This document shows, piece after piece, positions 51,952 to 60,363 of a DNA stretch of 63,911 bases. Origin of the DNA: Halobacteriales archaeon QS_4_69_225 (GTDB lineage: Archaea > Halobacteriota > Halobacteria > Halobacteriales > Haloarculaceae); NCBI GenBank assembly GCA_003020965.1, contig PXRL01000018.1:1-63911 (forward strand), given 5' to 3'. Under the pieces are notes generated by a model that was given only the letters and a program-made list of their open reading frames with translations, was not told the DNA's origin and searched no databases. The position numbers were made by a program, and so were the translations under genes. Each line of letters begins with the position of its first letter. Positions within the stretch are counted from its first letter, which is position 1.

Positions 51952-53640
51952 ATGCACGGTCGTCGACTCGCGACCACGAAGGAGGCGATCGCTCTCGCGA
52001 CGCCGGACAGCGACGAAACCATCGAACGGCTGCGGTCGTGGGCGGCCGGTCACGACATCGAGTTCACCTGTCTGGACATCGGGACCGAGGTGACCGACGA
52101 CCACGTCGGACGGGCCCAGGAGACGGTCGCCATCAGCATCGGCGGCGACGGCGCCTTTCTGGAGGGCGTCCGGGCGTTCACGCCCCACCAGCTCCCGCTG
52201 CTCGGCGTCAACACCGGGACGCTAGCCTTTCTCGCCCGGGTCAACCCGAACGACCTCGGCGACGCCATGGACGAGGTGCTCCGGGGTCGCTCGTCGGTCC
52301 ACGCCCGTCAGCAGTACCACGTCACGGCCGGCGACCTGGAGACGACCGGCATCAACGAGGTGTTCCTCCAGAAGCACCCGCCCGAGGAGCGCCACCAGAC
52401 GAAGGTCGGGACGCTGCACGTCTACGTCGACGACGAGTACGTCGGCCGGTACTTCGGCAGCGGGCTGATAGTCAGCACGCCGACCGGCAGCACGGGCCGG
52501 AGCTACTCCAACCACGGGCCGGTCCACTACCCCCACGACAACCGCACGCTGCAGATCATCCCCCACGAGACCATCAGTGCGACCTCCGACCCCATCGTCG
52601 TCAGCCAGGAGTCGACGGTCCAGGTCGTCCTCGAGGACGACTTCGACATCGACGTCGACGGCGGGCGGCGGTACGAGCGGCTCGAACCCGGGACGGTGGT
52701 CACCGTCACCGGCGCCGACCGGCCGGCTCAGGTCATCCGGACCTCCTACGACGACCCGTTCATCACCGCGCTGGTCGACAAACTGGGCTGGGGGCTCCGG
52801 AGCCTCGACGACGAGGGCCCCCGCGAGCGGCTGGCCGCCGACGAGGAGCCGACGGACTTCCTCACGCAGGCCGCCCGCGTCGCCCGGGAGGCCGCCCGGT
52901 CGGCCGGCGAGCCGCTCCACGAGCTCCACGGCCAGGTCGAGCAGATCGAGTACAAAACCGACAAGTCCGACATCGTCACCGAGGCCGACTACCAGTCCGA
53001 ACACATCATCACCACCGTCATCGAAAGCGAATTCCCGAGCCACGGCATCCGCTCGGAGGAGAGCCCGGCAGTCCCGTCGGAGGACGGCTACACCTGGCTG
53101 GTCGACCCGCTGGACGGCACCGGCAACTTCGCCCACGGCAACCCCAACTACTCGGTGTCCATCGCCCTGCTCGATGCCGACGAAACCCCGGTCATCGGGG
53201 TGGTGTACAGCCCCGAATCCGACGAGATGTTCCACGGCGTCGCCGGCCGCGGCGCCTACCAGAACGGCAGTCCCATCGAACCGACCGACCGGGACCGCCT
53301 CGATGAGAGCATGCTCCTGTCCGGCTACGACCCCGACGGCAGCTTCCTGCAGGCGTTCTACAACGAGACCCAGGGGGTCCGCCGGCTCGGCAGCGCCGCG
53401 CTCCATCTCGCCTACGTCGCCGCCGGCAGCGCCGACGCCGTCTGGGAGTACGACACCCACCCGTGGGACGTCGCGGCCGGCCTCTGCATCCTCCGGGAGG
53501 CCGGCGGAGCCGCCACCGACGACGAGGGCGCCGACTACTGCGTCCGGCTGGACGCCGACGGCGACCGCACGCCCATCCTCGCCAGCAACGGCGTGGTCCA
53601 CGACGCGCTGCTGGAGCACCTCTCGACACGGGACGTCTGA
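51952..53640 (+). CDS. NAD kinase / inositol-monophosphatase-family fusion (probable NAD kinase-NADP phosphatase)
   Basis: This 562-residue protein has an N-terminal NAD kinase (SIGGDGAFLEGVRAF at about 62-76; STPTGSTGRSYSNHGPVHYP at about 175) and a C-terminal IMPase-family phosphatase (SDIVTEADYQSEH at about 340; WLVDPLDGTGNFAHGN at about 382; WDVAAGLCILREAGG at about 504). In Methanocaldococcus jannaschii a fusion of the same two domains (MJ0917) is a bifunctional NADP phosphatase/NAD kinase, but with the phosphatase first. Here the order is reversed. The enzyme may set the NADP/NAD ratio. Confidence 0.9.
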   Translation: MHGRRLATTKEAIALATPDSDETIERLRSWAAGHDIEFTCLDIGTEVTDDHVGRAQETVAISIGGDGAFLEGVRAFTPHQLPLLGVNTGTLAFLARVNPNDLGDAMDEVLRGRSSVHARQQYHVTAGDLETTGINEVFLQKHPPEERHQTKVGTLHVYVDDEYVGRYFGSGLIVSTPTGSTGRSYSNHGPVHYPHDNRTLQIIPHETISATSDPIVVSQESTVQVVLEDDFDIDVDGGRRYERLEPGTVVTVTGADRPAQVIRTSYDDPFITALVDKLGWGLRSLDDEGPRERLAADEEPTDFLTQAARVAREAARSAGEPLHELHGQVEQIEYKTDKSDIVTEADYQSEHIITTVIESEFPSHGIRSEESPAVPSEDGYTWLVDPLDGTGNFAHGNPNYSVSIALLDADETPVIGVVYSPESDEMFHGVAGRGAYQNGSPIEPTDRDRLDESMLLSGYDPDGSFLQAFYNETQGVRRLGSAALHLAYVAAGSADAVWEYDTHPWDVAAGLCILREAGGAATDDEGADYCVRLDADGDRTPILASNGVVHDALLEHLSTRDV

Positions 53641-54176
53641 CCGTTCCGTCCGTCGGCTCGGAACGCCGACGGGGTGCCATCGTCAGTCGTTCACGCCGAA
53701 TCCGGAGCAGACTCCAGAACTGTTCCGTTTAGGGTGTGTATGGAGTGGTTCGATTGGGTTGCGCCTGCCTCGGCATGGATAGCTTGAAAGCCCTCGCGGC
53801 GCTCGGGGCGCCGCGACCCGCGCTGCGCTCCTCGGTCGCGCTGCTCCCTGCGGTGCTTGCGGGGTCGGGGCACCGCCGAGCGCCGCTCGCCCTTTCAGTC
53901 CGCCAGGGACAGCCGGCCGGGAAGCCGATTTCCTGGTGGACTGAAAGGGCGAGGCCGGCTCCGGGAAGCACGGCGACGGTGAGCCGAACGGAGTGAGGCG
54001 AACGTCGGACGGCGACGACAGCGAGCCGCGCGACCGGAGCCGGCCGAGGGCTTTCGAGGTGTTGCGGTTCGTTGCGGAGCGGGTCGGTACGAACTGTCCG
54101 TACCATACGCACCCTCTTCCTGACGACTAATCTAGCCGCTTCCGCTCGAACGGGAAAATCGCGCCACGGACGACCG
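53641..54176. repeat. MITE-like palindromic intergenic element (53787-54057) in a gene-free gap
   Basis: GAAAGCCCTCG (53787-53797) and its exact complement CGAGGGCTTTC (54047-54057) bound the element. Inside is a large hairpin: 53889-53907 pairs with 53932-53950 over 19 positions with a single G-T. Parts of the right half recur at 7488-7722. No gene or transposase was seen. Confidence 0.7.
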
Positions 54177-55760
54177 CTACAACGGGACGTTGCCGTGTCC
54201 CTTCGGGATCGTCCGCTCGTTTTTGCGCTCGAAGACGGCCAGGTCGCCGACCAGTCGCCGGCGGGTCTCGGCGGGGTGGATCACGTCGTCGATGTACCCC
54301 TGCTCGGCCGGGCGGAACGGGTTGGCGAACTCCTCACGGTACTCCTCGATCAGCTCCTCGCGGCGCGACTCGGGGTCGTCGGCCGCCGCGATCTCGTCGC
54401 GGTAGAGCACGTTCACCGCGCCCCGTGGCCCCATCACGGCCATCTCGGTTTCGGGCCAGGCGTAGTTGACGTCCGAGCCGAGGAACTTCGACCCCATGAC
54501 GATGTAGCTCCCGCCGTAGGCCTTCCGGACGATCACGGTCAACAGCGGCACCGTCGCCTCGGCGTAGGCGTATATCAGCTTCGCGCCGTGGCGGATGATG
54601 CCGTCGTGCTCCTGGCTGGTCCCTGGCATGAAGCCGGGAACGTCGACGAGCGTCAGTATCGGGACGTTGAACGCGTCGCAGAACCGGACGAAGCGGGCGC
54701 CCTTCTGGCTGGCGTCGATGTCGAGCGTGCCGGCGTTGACGCTGGGCTGGTTGGCGACGACCCCGACCGGTCGGCCGTCCAGGCGGGCGAACCCGACGAC
54801 GAGGTTGCGCGCGAAGCGCTCCTGGACCTCGAAGAACGACTCGAGGTCGACGACCCGCCGGACCACCTCGCGGACGTCGTAGGAGTGCCGCGGCTCGCTC
54901 GGGACGGCCTCGACCAGCTCCTCGGTCGTCCGCTCGGGGTCGTCGCGGCTCCGGATCGTCGGCGGGTCCGCCAGGTGGTTCGGCGGGAGGTACGACAGCA
55001 GCTCCCGGACGTCGTCCAGCGCCGCGCGCTCGGTGTCGCCGACGCCGTGGGCGACGCCGCTGCGGGCGGCGTGGACCTCCGCCCCGCCCAGCTCCGACTT
55101 GCTGACCTGTTCGCCGGTCACCGTCTCGACGACGTCCGGACCGGTTATCATCATGTAGGCGGTGTCGCCCACCATGAACGTGAAGTCCGTCAGCGCCGGC
55201 GAGTAGGTCGCGCCGCCGGCACACGGCCCCATGATGACCGACACCTGCGGGACGACGCCGGAGGCGGTGACGTTCTCCCGGAAGATGCGAGCGAAGGCCG
55301 CAAGTGAGCCGACGCCCTCCTGGATGCGGGCGCCGCCGGAGTCCCACAGGCCGACGACCGGCACGCCGCTTTCGACGGCCATCTCCAGGACGGTGCAGAT
55401 CTTCTCGGCGACCACCTCGCCGACCGACCCGCCGAGGACGGTGAAATCCAGCGCGTACACGAACGCCTTCCGGCCGTCGATCTCGCCGTGGCCCGTGATG
55501 ACGGCGTCGCCGGCGGCCCGCTGGTCGTCGAGGCCGAACGCCGAGCGCTGGTGGCGGGCCAGCGGCCCGATCTCGTGGAACGTGCCGTCGTCGAGCAGGT
55601 AGTCGACCCGCTCGCGGGCGGTCCGCTTGCCCTTCTCGTGTTGTGAGTCGATGCGGTCCTGCCCGCCGCCGCGGGCCGCCTCCCGGCGGTACCGCGTGAG
55701 TCGTTCGTATCGCTGTTCGTCCATCGTCCACGCCTCGGGAATCTGGTCGTCCTCTGTCAT
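54177..55760 (-). CDS. Acyl-CoA carboxylase carboxyltransferase subunit (propionyl/acetyl-CoA type)
   Basis: This 527-residue protein is a complete two-half carboxyltransferase: KRTARERVDYLLDDGTFHEI, DSGGARIQEGVGSLAAFARI, GPCAGGATYSPALTDFTFMV (first oxyanion site), then VDVPGFMPGTSQEHDGIIRH and RKAYGGSYIVMGSKFLGSDV, ending GHGNVPL. It moves a carboxyl group from biotin to an acyl-CoA. The biotin carboxylase/BCCP subunit is not in the window. It is last in the operon with the PccX-like, alcohol dehydrogenase and aldehyde dehydrogenase genes, 20 bp after the PccX-like gene. Confidence 0.93.
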   Translation of the reverse strand: MTEDDQIPEAWTMDEQRYERLTRYRREAARGGGQDRIDSQHEKGKRTARERVDYLLDDGTFHEIGPLARHQRSAFGLDDQRAAGDAVITGHGEIDGRKAFVYALDFTVLGGSVGEVVAEKICTVLEMAVESGVPVVGLWDSGGARIQEGVGSLAAFARIFRENVTASGVVPQVSVIMGPCAGGATYSPALTDFTFMVGDTAYMMITGPDVVETVTGEQVSKSELGGAEVHAARSGVAHGVGDTERAALDDVRELLSYLPPNHLADPPTIRSRDDPERTTEELVEAVPSEPRHSYDVREVVRRVVDLESFFEVQERFARNLVVGFARLDGRPVGVVANQPSVNAGTLDIDASQKGARFVRFCDAFNVPILTLVDVPGFMPGTSQEHDGIIRHGAKLIYAYAEATVPLLTVIVRKAYGGSYIVMGSKFLGSDVNYAWPETEMAVMGPRGAVNVLYRDEIAAADDPESRREELIEEYREEFANPFRPAEQGYIDDVIHPAETRRRLVGDLAVFERKNERTIPKGHGNVPL

Positions 55761-55780
55761 GCTGCGTCGATCCGTCGCTC

Positions 55781-56245
55781 TTACCGGCGGTCCTGCGCTC
55801 GACTCGCGGCGATCCACGGGTCCGACCCGGCGCCGTCGAGGGCCGGCCTGGGGTCGGCGACGACCTCCCGAACCCGCCCCGCGGCGGCCCACCTGTCCGT
55901 CCCGCTCGCCGGCGCGGCCTCCGTCGCGTCGAGGTGCTCTTCGATCGCCGCCGCGATGGCGTCGGCCTCCGCGGGCGAGGCCGCCGCCGGGATCTTCACC
56001 GTCCCGACCGCTTCCGTCGCGGGGGGCGTCTCGACCGCGCCGCCTCGAATCGTGGCCCGCCCGCCCCCGTCCCCGCCGACGACCACCGACCGCTCGCGGT
56101 GCTGTCGGTCGGCGTCTTCCCGTCCCGCGGCCGTCTCCGGTCGCTCCGCGGCGGGGCCGTCGGCGTCGGCCTGCGGCGACGTCCGGCCAGGTAACTGGTC
56201 ACCGCGCTGTGCGTCCGTCGCGGTCGTGTCTGTCGTGCGTGTCAT
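55781..56245 (-). CDS. acc operon protein / PccX-like small carboxylase subunit
   Basis: This 154-residue protein has a long disordered N-terminal part (about 85 residues) and a C-terminal TVKIPAAASPAEADAIAAAI followed by DRWAAAGRVR, the pattern of epsilon/PccX subunits (a short helix that binds the carboxyltransferase plus W..AGR). Haloferax PccX is required for propionyl-CoA carboxylase activity but is much shorter, so the N-terminal extension here is unusual. Its ATG overlaps the alcohol dehydrogenase stop (ATGA, 56242-56245). Confidence 0.75.
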   Translation of the reverse strand: MTRTTDTTATDAQRGDQLPGRTSPQADADGPAAERPETAAGREDADRQHRERSVVVGGDGGGRATIRGGAVETPPATEAVGTVKIPAAASPAEADAIAAAIEEHLDATEAAPASGTDRWAAAGRVREVVADPRPALDGAGSDPWIAASRAQDRR

Positions 56246-57444
56246 GCGTATTCGGTCAGCACGTCGTCGTACACGTCGACGTACAGCTCCTCGATCTCCG
56301 CGGCGGTCGGCTTGCGCGGGTTGTTGTCCGGCGAGCCGGACGCGATCGCGTCGTCGGCCATCTCCCCGACCGCGTCGACGTACGCCGCCCGGTCGGGCAC
56401 CTCGCCGAACTCCGCCAGGTAGTCGTACAGCGACACGTCCCGGCAGAGCTCCCGGACGGCGCCGGCGGCCGCTTTCGCCGCCTCCCGGTCGGTCGCCTCG
56501 TCCGTGGCGGCCCCCAGTAGCCGGGCGACGTCCGCGTAGCGCTCCTCGGCGCCCGGCCGGGAGAACTCCATCACGTACGGCAGCAGGACGCCGTTGGCTA
56601 GCCCGTGCGGCAGGTGCAGTTGCGCGCCGAACGGCCGGGCCATCCCGTGGACCAGCGCGACCGAGGCGTTGGTGAACGCCTGGCCGGCCTGGAGCTGGCC
56701 GACCAGCATCGCCTCGCGGGCGTCGAGGTCGTCGCCGTTGGCCCACGACGCCGGCAGCGCGGTCCCGACCCGCTCGATCGCGGCCCGGGCCAGCGTGTCC
56801 GACATCGACCAGGCGTGCACCGAGACGTACGCCTCGATCGCGTGGGTGAGGGCGTCGACCCCGGTGAAGGCCGTGTGGCTCGGCGGCAGCGTCGCGACCA
56901 GCTCGGGGTCCTCGACGGCGACGGTCGGCAGCACCTCCGTCGAGACGACGAGGAACTTCGTCGCCGTCGACTCGTCGCTGATGACGATCGAGCGCGTGGC
57001 CTCGCTGCCGGTGCCGGCGGTCGTCGGCACCGCGGCCAGCGGCGGAATCGACGCCGGCACCCCCTCGTAGCCGGCCCGGTCGACGGCGTACTCGCGGATC
57101 TCGCCGCCGTTGGCCGCGAGCACACCCACCGCCTTCGCGGTGTCGATGGGCGAGCCGCCGCCGAGCGCCACGAGACAGTCACAGCCGCTCGCCCGGTAGG
57201 TCTCGAGGGCCTCCCGGACGTTCTCGACCGTGGGGTCCGGGCGGACCTCGTCGTAGACGGCGGCGTCGATGCCAGCGGCGGCGAGGGAGTCGCGGACCCG
57301 GTCGCCGTAGCGGCCGAAGACGCCGCCGGTGGCGACGATCAGCGCGGTCGACCCCCGCTCGCCGAGGCGGTCGCCGACCTCGTCGACGGCGCCCCTGCCG
57401 ACGACGACCTGCTCCGGCGCGACGAACCGTTCGCGTCCGGTCAT
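56242..57444 (-). CDS. Iron-containing (type III) alcohol dehydrogenase
   Basis: This 400-residue protein has the family's ALGGGSPIDTAKAVGVLAA (cofactor loop, about residues 94-112), VPTTAGTGSEATRSIVI, and metal ligands in GVDALTHAIEAYVS (Asp and His, about 195-205) and MARPFGAQLHLPHGLANGV. Such enzymes interconvert short alcohols or diols and aldehydes, including 1,3-propanediol and 3-hydroxypropionate/malonate semialdehyde in some relatives. It overlaps both neighbours by four bases, so it is tightly coupled to the acylating aldehyde dehydrogenase. Confidence 0.93.
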   Translation of the reverse strand: MTGRERFVAPEQVVVGRGAVDEVGDRLGERGSTALIVATGGVFGRYGDRVRDSLAAAGIDAAVYDEVRPDPTVENVREALETYRASGCDCLVALGGGSPIDTAKAVGVLAANGGEIREYAVDRAGYEGVPASIPPLAAVPTTAGTGSEATRSIVISDESTATKFLVVSTEVLPTVAVEDPELVATLPPSHTAFTGVDALTHAIEAYVSVHAWSMSDTLARAAIERVGTALPASWANGDDLDAREAMLVGQLQAGQAFTNASVALVHGMARPFGAQLHLPHGLANGVLLPYVMEFSRPGAEERYADVARLLGAATDEATDREAAKAAAGAVRELCRDVSLYDYLAEFGEVPDRAAYVDAVGEMADDAIASGSPDNNPRKPTAAEIEELYVDVYDDVLTEYA

Positions 57445-58862
57445 CCGAGGTACGGCTCGAAGAGCGCCTCCGGGTCCGGTTCGGTCGCGTCCGGAATCGG
57501 ACGGGTGACGGTCGTCGTCTGGTAGAACTGCTCGTAGGTCACGTTCTCGTCGAGCTGGTTGCCGCCCCAGGTGCCCGCCCCCTCCGATAGGGTCGCCCCC
57601 AGGCCGTTGTCGTAGCGGCCGCCGTTGCTGTGGGAGTGGACCTGGTTGACCAGCAGCCGGGCGACGTCGATCTCCCGGCCCGCACGGACCGCCCGGTCGC
57701 GGTCCGACGTGTGGATGCTCGCGGAGTGGCCCGCGCCCTCGTAGTCGAGGATCTCGCGGGTCAGCGCGAACGCCTCGTCGACGTCGGCGACCCGGAAGAC
57801 GTTCAGCACCGGCGTGATCTTCTCCCCGGCCAGGGGGTAGTCCGGGCCGACACCCCGGCCCCGGACCATGAGGAAATCCGCCGCCGACGCCGACGGGTCG
57901 TCGATGCCGGCCATCTCGGTCAGCTCGGCCGGCGGGGCCGCCAGCGCGTCGGCGTTCAGCGTCTCCCCGTCCGGGAACAGCAGCTCGCGGAGCCTGTGGC
58001 GCTGGGCGTCGTCACAGGTGTACCCGCCGGCGCGTTCCAGCGCACGGACCGTCTCCTCGTAGACGTCGTCGACGACGACGACGTTGCCCTCGCTGGAACA
58101 ACTCGTCGAGTTGTCGAAGGACTTGCTCGTGGCGATCCGCTCGGCGGCCGCGGAGACGTCGGCGGTCTCGTCGACGATTCCGACCGGATTTCCCTTTCCG
58201 ACGCAGTAGTTCGGCGTGCCCGACTCCTGGCCGGCCCGGACGTTGTCGGCCGAGCCGGTCACCTGCAGCAGGTCGGCCCGGTCCATCAGCTCGTAGGTCT
58301 TGTCCTTGGTGATCGGCGTCGGCAGCAGCTGGACCAGGTTCCGCGGCGCGCCGACGGCCGCCAGCTGCTCGTGGACGTACTCGACGAACCGCTCGCAGAC
58401 CTGCCGGCCGCGCGGCGACGGCGACAGCACGATCGCGTTGCGGCTTTTGACAGCCATCATCGTCAGCAGCGCCGGCGTCGCCCCCGGGTTCGTCGAGGGG
58501 ACGACCGCACCGACCACGCCGACCGGCTTGGCTATCTCGACGAGATTGTGCTCCTCGTCGACGTCGACGACGCCGATGGTCTCCTCGCCGAGCATCTCCG
58601 CCATCGCTCCGGGAACCTTCCGACGCTTCTTGGCGAACTTGTCGTCGACGTCGCCCAGTCCCGTCGTCTCGACGGCCAGCTCCGACAGCTCCCGACACCG
58701 CTCCCGCTCGTAGGCGGCCCAGCCGACCGCCCGTACCAGCTCGTCGGCCCGCTCTTGGTCGTAATTGGCGACGCCGTCCATCGCGTCGCGCGCTCGCTGC
58801 ACACACGCCGTCACCTGCTCCGCCGGAGAAGCGCTTTCCTCCCCGGTGGTCTCGGGGCGCAT
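57441..58862 (-). CDS. CoA-acylating aldehyde dehydrogenase (EutE/PduP-like)
   Basis: This 473-residue protein belongs to the acylating aldehyde dehydrogenase group: IAKPVGVVGAVVPSTNPGAT, QVTGSADNVRAGQESGTPNY, GKGNPVGIVDETAD and the catalytic Cys in NSTSCSSEGNVVV (about residue 254). It converts an aldehyde and CoA to acyl-CoA with NAD(P), or the reverse. The ATG at 58862 is 28 bp from an AT-rich box (58887-58893); a longer start at 58895 is less likely. It is first in the operon with the iron alcohol dehydrogenase and carboxylase genes. Substrate candidates are 3-hydroxypropanal or malonate semialdehyde. Confidence 0.9.
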   Translation of the reverse strand: MRPETTGEESASPAEQVTACVQRARDAMDGVANYDQERADELVRAVGWAAYERERCRELSELAVETTGLGDVDDKFAKKRRKVPGAMAEMLGEETIGVVDVDEEHNLVEIAKPVGVVGAVVPSTNPGATPALLTMMAVKSRNAIVLSPSPRGRQVCERFVEYVHEQLAAVGAPRNLVQLLPTPITKDKTYELMDRADLLQVTGSADNVRAGQESGTPNYCVGKGNPVGIVDETADVSAAAERIATSKSFDNSTSCSSEGNVVVVDDVYEETVRALERAGGYTCDDAQRHRLRELLFPDGETLNADALAAPPAELTEMAGIDDPSASAADFLMVRGRGVGPDYPLAGEKITPVLNVFRVADVDEAFALTREILDYEGAGHSASIHTSDRDRAVRAGREIDVARLLVNQVHSHSNGGRYDNGLGATLSEGAGTWGGNQLDENVTYEQFYQTTTVTRPIPDATEPDPEALFEPYLG

Positions 58863-59010
58863 ATACCCCTCTGCGCGGTACCGGGCAATAAACATAATGG
58901 TCTATAATAATAATATTCCTCTAGGCCTTCCGTGTGTGTAGGGTCGGCAAAATCGTCACAATTGATAATTGGTTTTTTGAACGTCGCGTCAGAGACGGCA
59001 TACGTGTGTC
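58863..59010. promoter_or_regulatory. AT-rich divergent promoter of the propionyl-CoA synthase and aldehyde dehydrogenase genes
   Basis: This 148-bp region is the most AT-rich in the last 10 kb. Minus-strand TTTATT (58887-58893) serves the aldehyde dehydrogenase gene. CAATT-GAT-AATTG (58959-58971) is an inverted repeat that overlaps the only TATA-like sequence for the synthase, 45 bp before its ATG. A regulator binding here could control both sides together (inference). Confidence 0.55.
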
Positions 59011-60363
59011 ATGTCCGAGCAGCAAGAACTCGTTCGGCCGCCGGAGTCGGTGCGGTCGAACCCGATTCTCGACGCCGACGACTGGACGGCAATGCGCGAG
59101 CGCGCCCGGAAGGACCCCGGGGCGTTCCACGGCGAGATCGCCAAGCGGGAACTGCACTGGTACCACCCCGACGCGAGGACGTGGGCGACGGTAACCGACG
59201 ACGAGTGGCGCGGGTTCGACGGGACGTGTGACCCGGTTACGCTCGAGCGGCCGGCGACGGCCGACCCCTGGGAGACGGCCTTCGACGACTCCGACCCGCC
59301 GCTGTACCGGTGGTTCGTCGGCGGGCAGACGAACGCCTGCTTCAACGAGGTCGACCGTCACGTCCTGGCAGGCCACGGCGAGGAGGTCGCCTTCCGGTTC
59401 GAGGGCGACCGCTGGGACCAGTCGAGAAACGACGGCCGCGGCGGCCCCGTCGTCTCCGAGGCGATAACGCGGCGCGAACTGCTGTACGAGGTCGTCGTCC
59501 GCGCACGGGTGCTGCGGAACCTCGGCCTCGAGACGGGCGACCGGGTCGCGCTGAACATGCCCAACGTGATGGAGCAGATCTACTACACCGAGGCCTGCAA
59601 GCGCCTCGGCGTCGTCTACACCCCGGTGTTCGGCGGGTTCAGCGACAAGACGCTCTCGGACCGGATCGCCGAACTCGACGCCGAGGTGCTGATCACCGCC
59701 GACGGGGGCTACCGCAACGCCGAGGTCGTCCCCTACAAGGAACGGTACGGCGACCCGGCGCTGGACGACTACCTGCCCGTCGAGACGATCACCGACGTCG
59801 TTGCGGACGCCCTCGGGTCGCTTGGCGTCCCCGACGACCGCGCGGCGCGCATCGAGTCGGCGGTCGAGGAGACGCTCGCGGGGGAGATCACCGCCGACCG
59901 CGCCGACGCGATGCGCGGGGTCGGGCGGGCCCTGGAGGCGTCGGACGTCTCCCCGGACCGGGCGACCGAGATCCGGACCGGCGTCGCGCAGGCGCTGGTC
60001 GACGCCGACCACGTCGTCGACGACGTCGTCGTCGTCGAGCACACCGGCCAGGAGATCCAACTGTACGACCGCGACCGGTGGGCATACGAGCTGGAGGCGC
60101 AGGCGAGCGAGCAGGTGCTCGCGGCCGCCCGCGAGGCCGGCTTCGAGGTCACCAGCGAGGACGACCTCTTCGGCCTCGACGACCGGGCGTTCGCCCGGGC
60201 GCTGTGGGCCAGCTCCGAGCCGGTGCCGGTCGACGCGGAGTACCCGCTGTTCGTCATCTTCACCAGCGGCTCGACCGGCAAGCCGAAGGGCGTCGTCCAC
60301 GTCCACGGCGGCTACACCTGGTCGCCGATCCGGGCTGGATCACCGGCCAGTCGTACCAGGTGA
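59011..60363 (+). CDS. Propionyl-CoA synthase, N-terminal fragment up to a frameshift
   Basis: Residues 1-436 are the first part of a long acyl-CoA synthetase domain: ELHWYHPDARTWATVTDDEW, ALNMPNVMEQIYYTEACKRL, VYTPVFGGFSDKTLSDRI and the AMP-binding P-loop FTSGSTGKPKGVVHVHGGYT (about 416-435). The frame then leaves the family sequence and stops at 60363. The matching continuation, VADPGWITGQSYQ, begins in another frame at 60321, so about 20-25 expected codons plus one base are missing after GGYT. Domain order identifies it as the 5' part of the tri-domain propionyl-CoA synthase. Confidence 0.8.
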   Translation: MSEQQELVRPPESVRSNPILDADDWTAMRERARKDPGAFHGEIAKRELHWYHPDARTWATVTDDEWRGFDGTCDPVTLERPATADPWETAFDDSDPPLYRWFVGGQTNACFNEVDRHVLAGHGEEVAFRFEGDRWDQSRNDGRGGPVVSEAITRRELLYEVVVRARVLRNLGLETGDRVALNMPNVMEQIYYTEACKRLGVVYTPVFGGFSDKTLSDRIAELDAEVLITADGGYRNAEVVPYKERYGDPALDDYLPVETITDVVADALGSLGVPDDRAARIESAVEETLAGEITADRADAMRGVGRALEASDVSPDRATEIRTGVAQALVDADHVVDDVVVVEHTGQEIQLYDRDRWAYELEAQASEQVLAAAREAGFEVTSEDDLFGLDDRAFARALWASSEPVPVDAEYPLFVIFTSGSTGKPKGVVHVHGGYTWSPIRAGSPASRTR

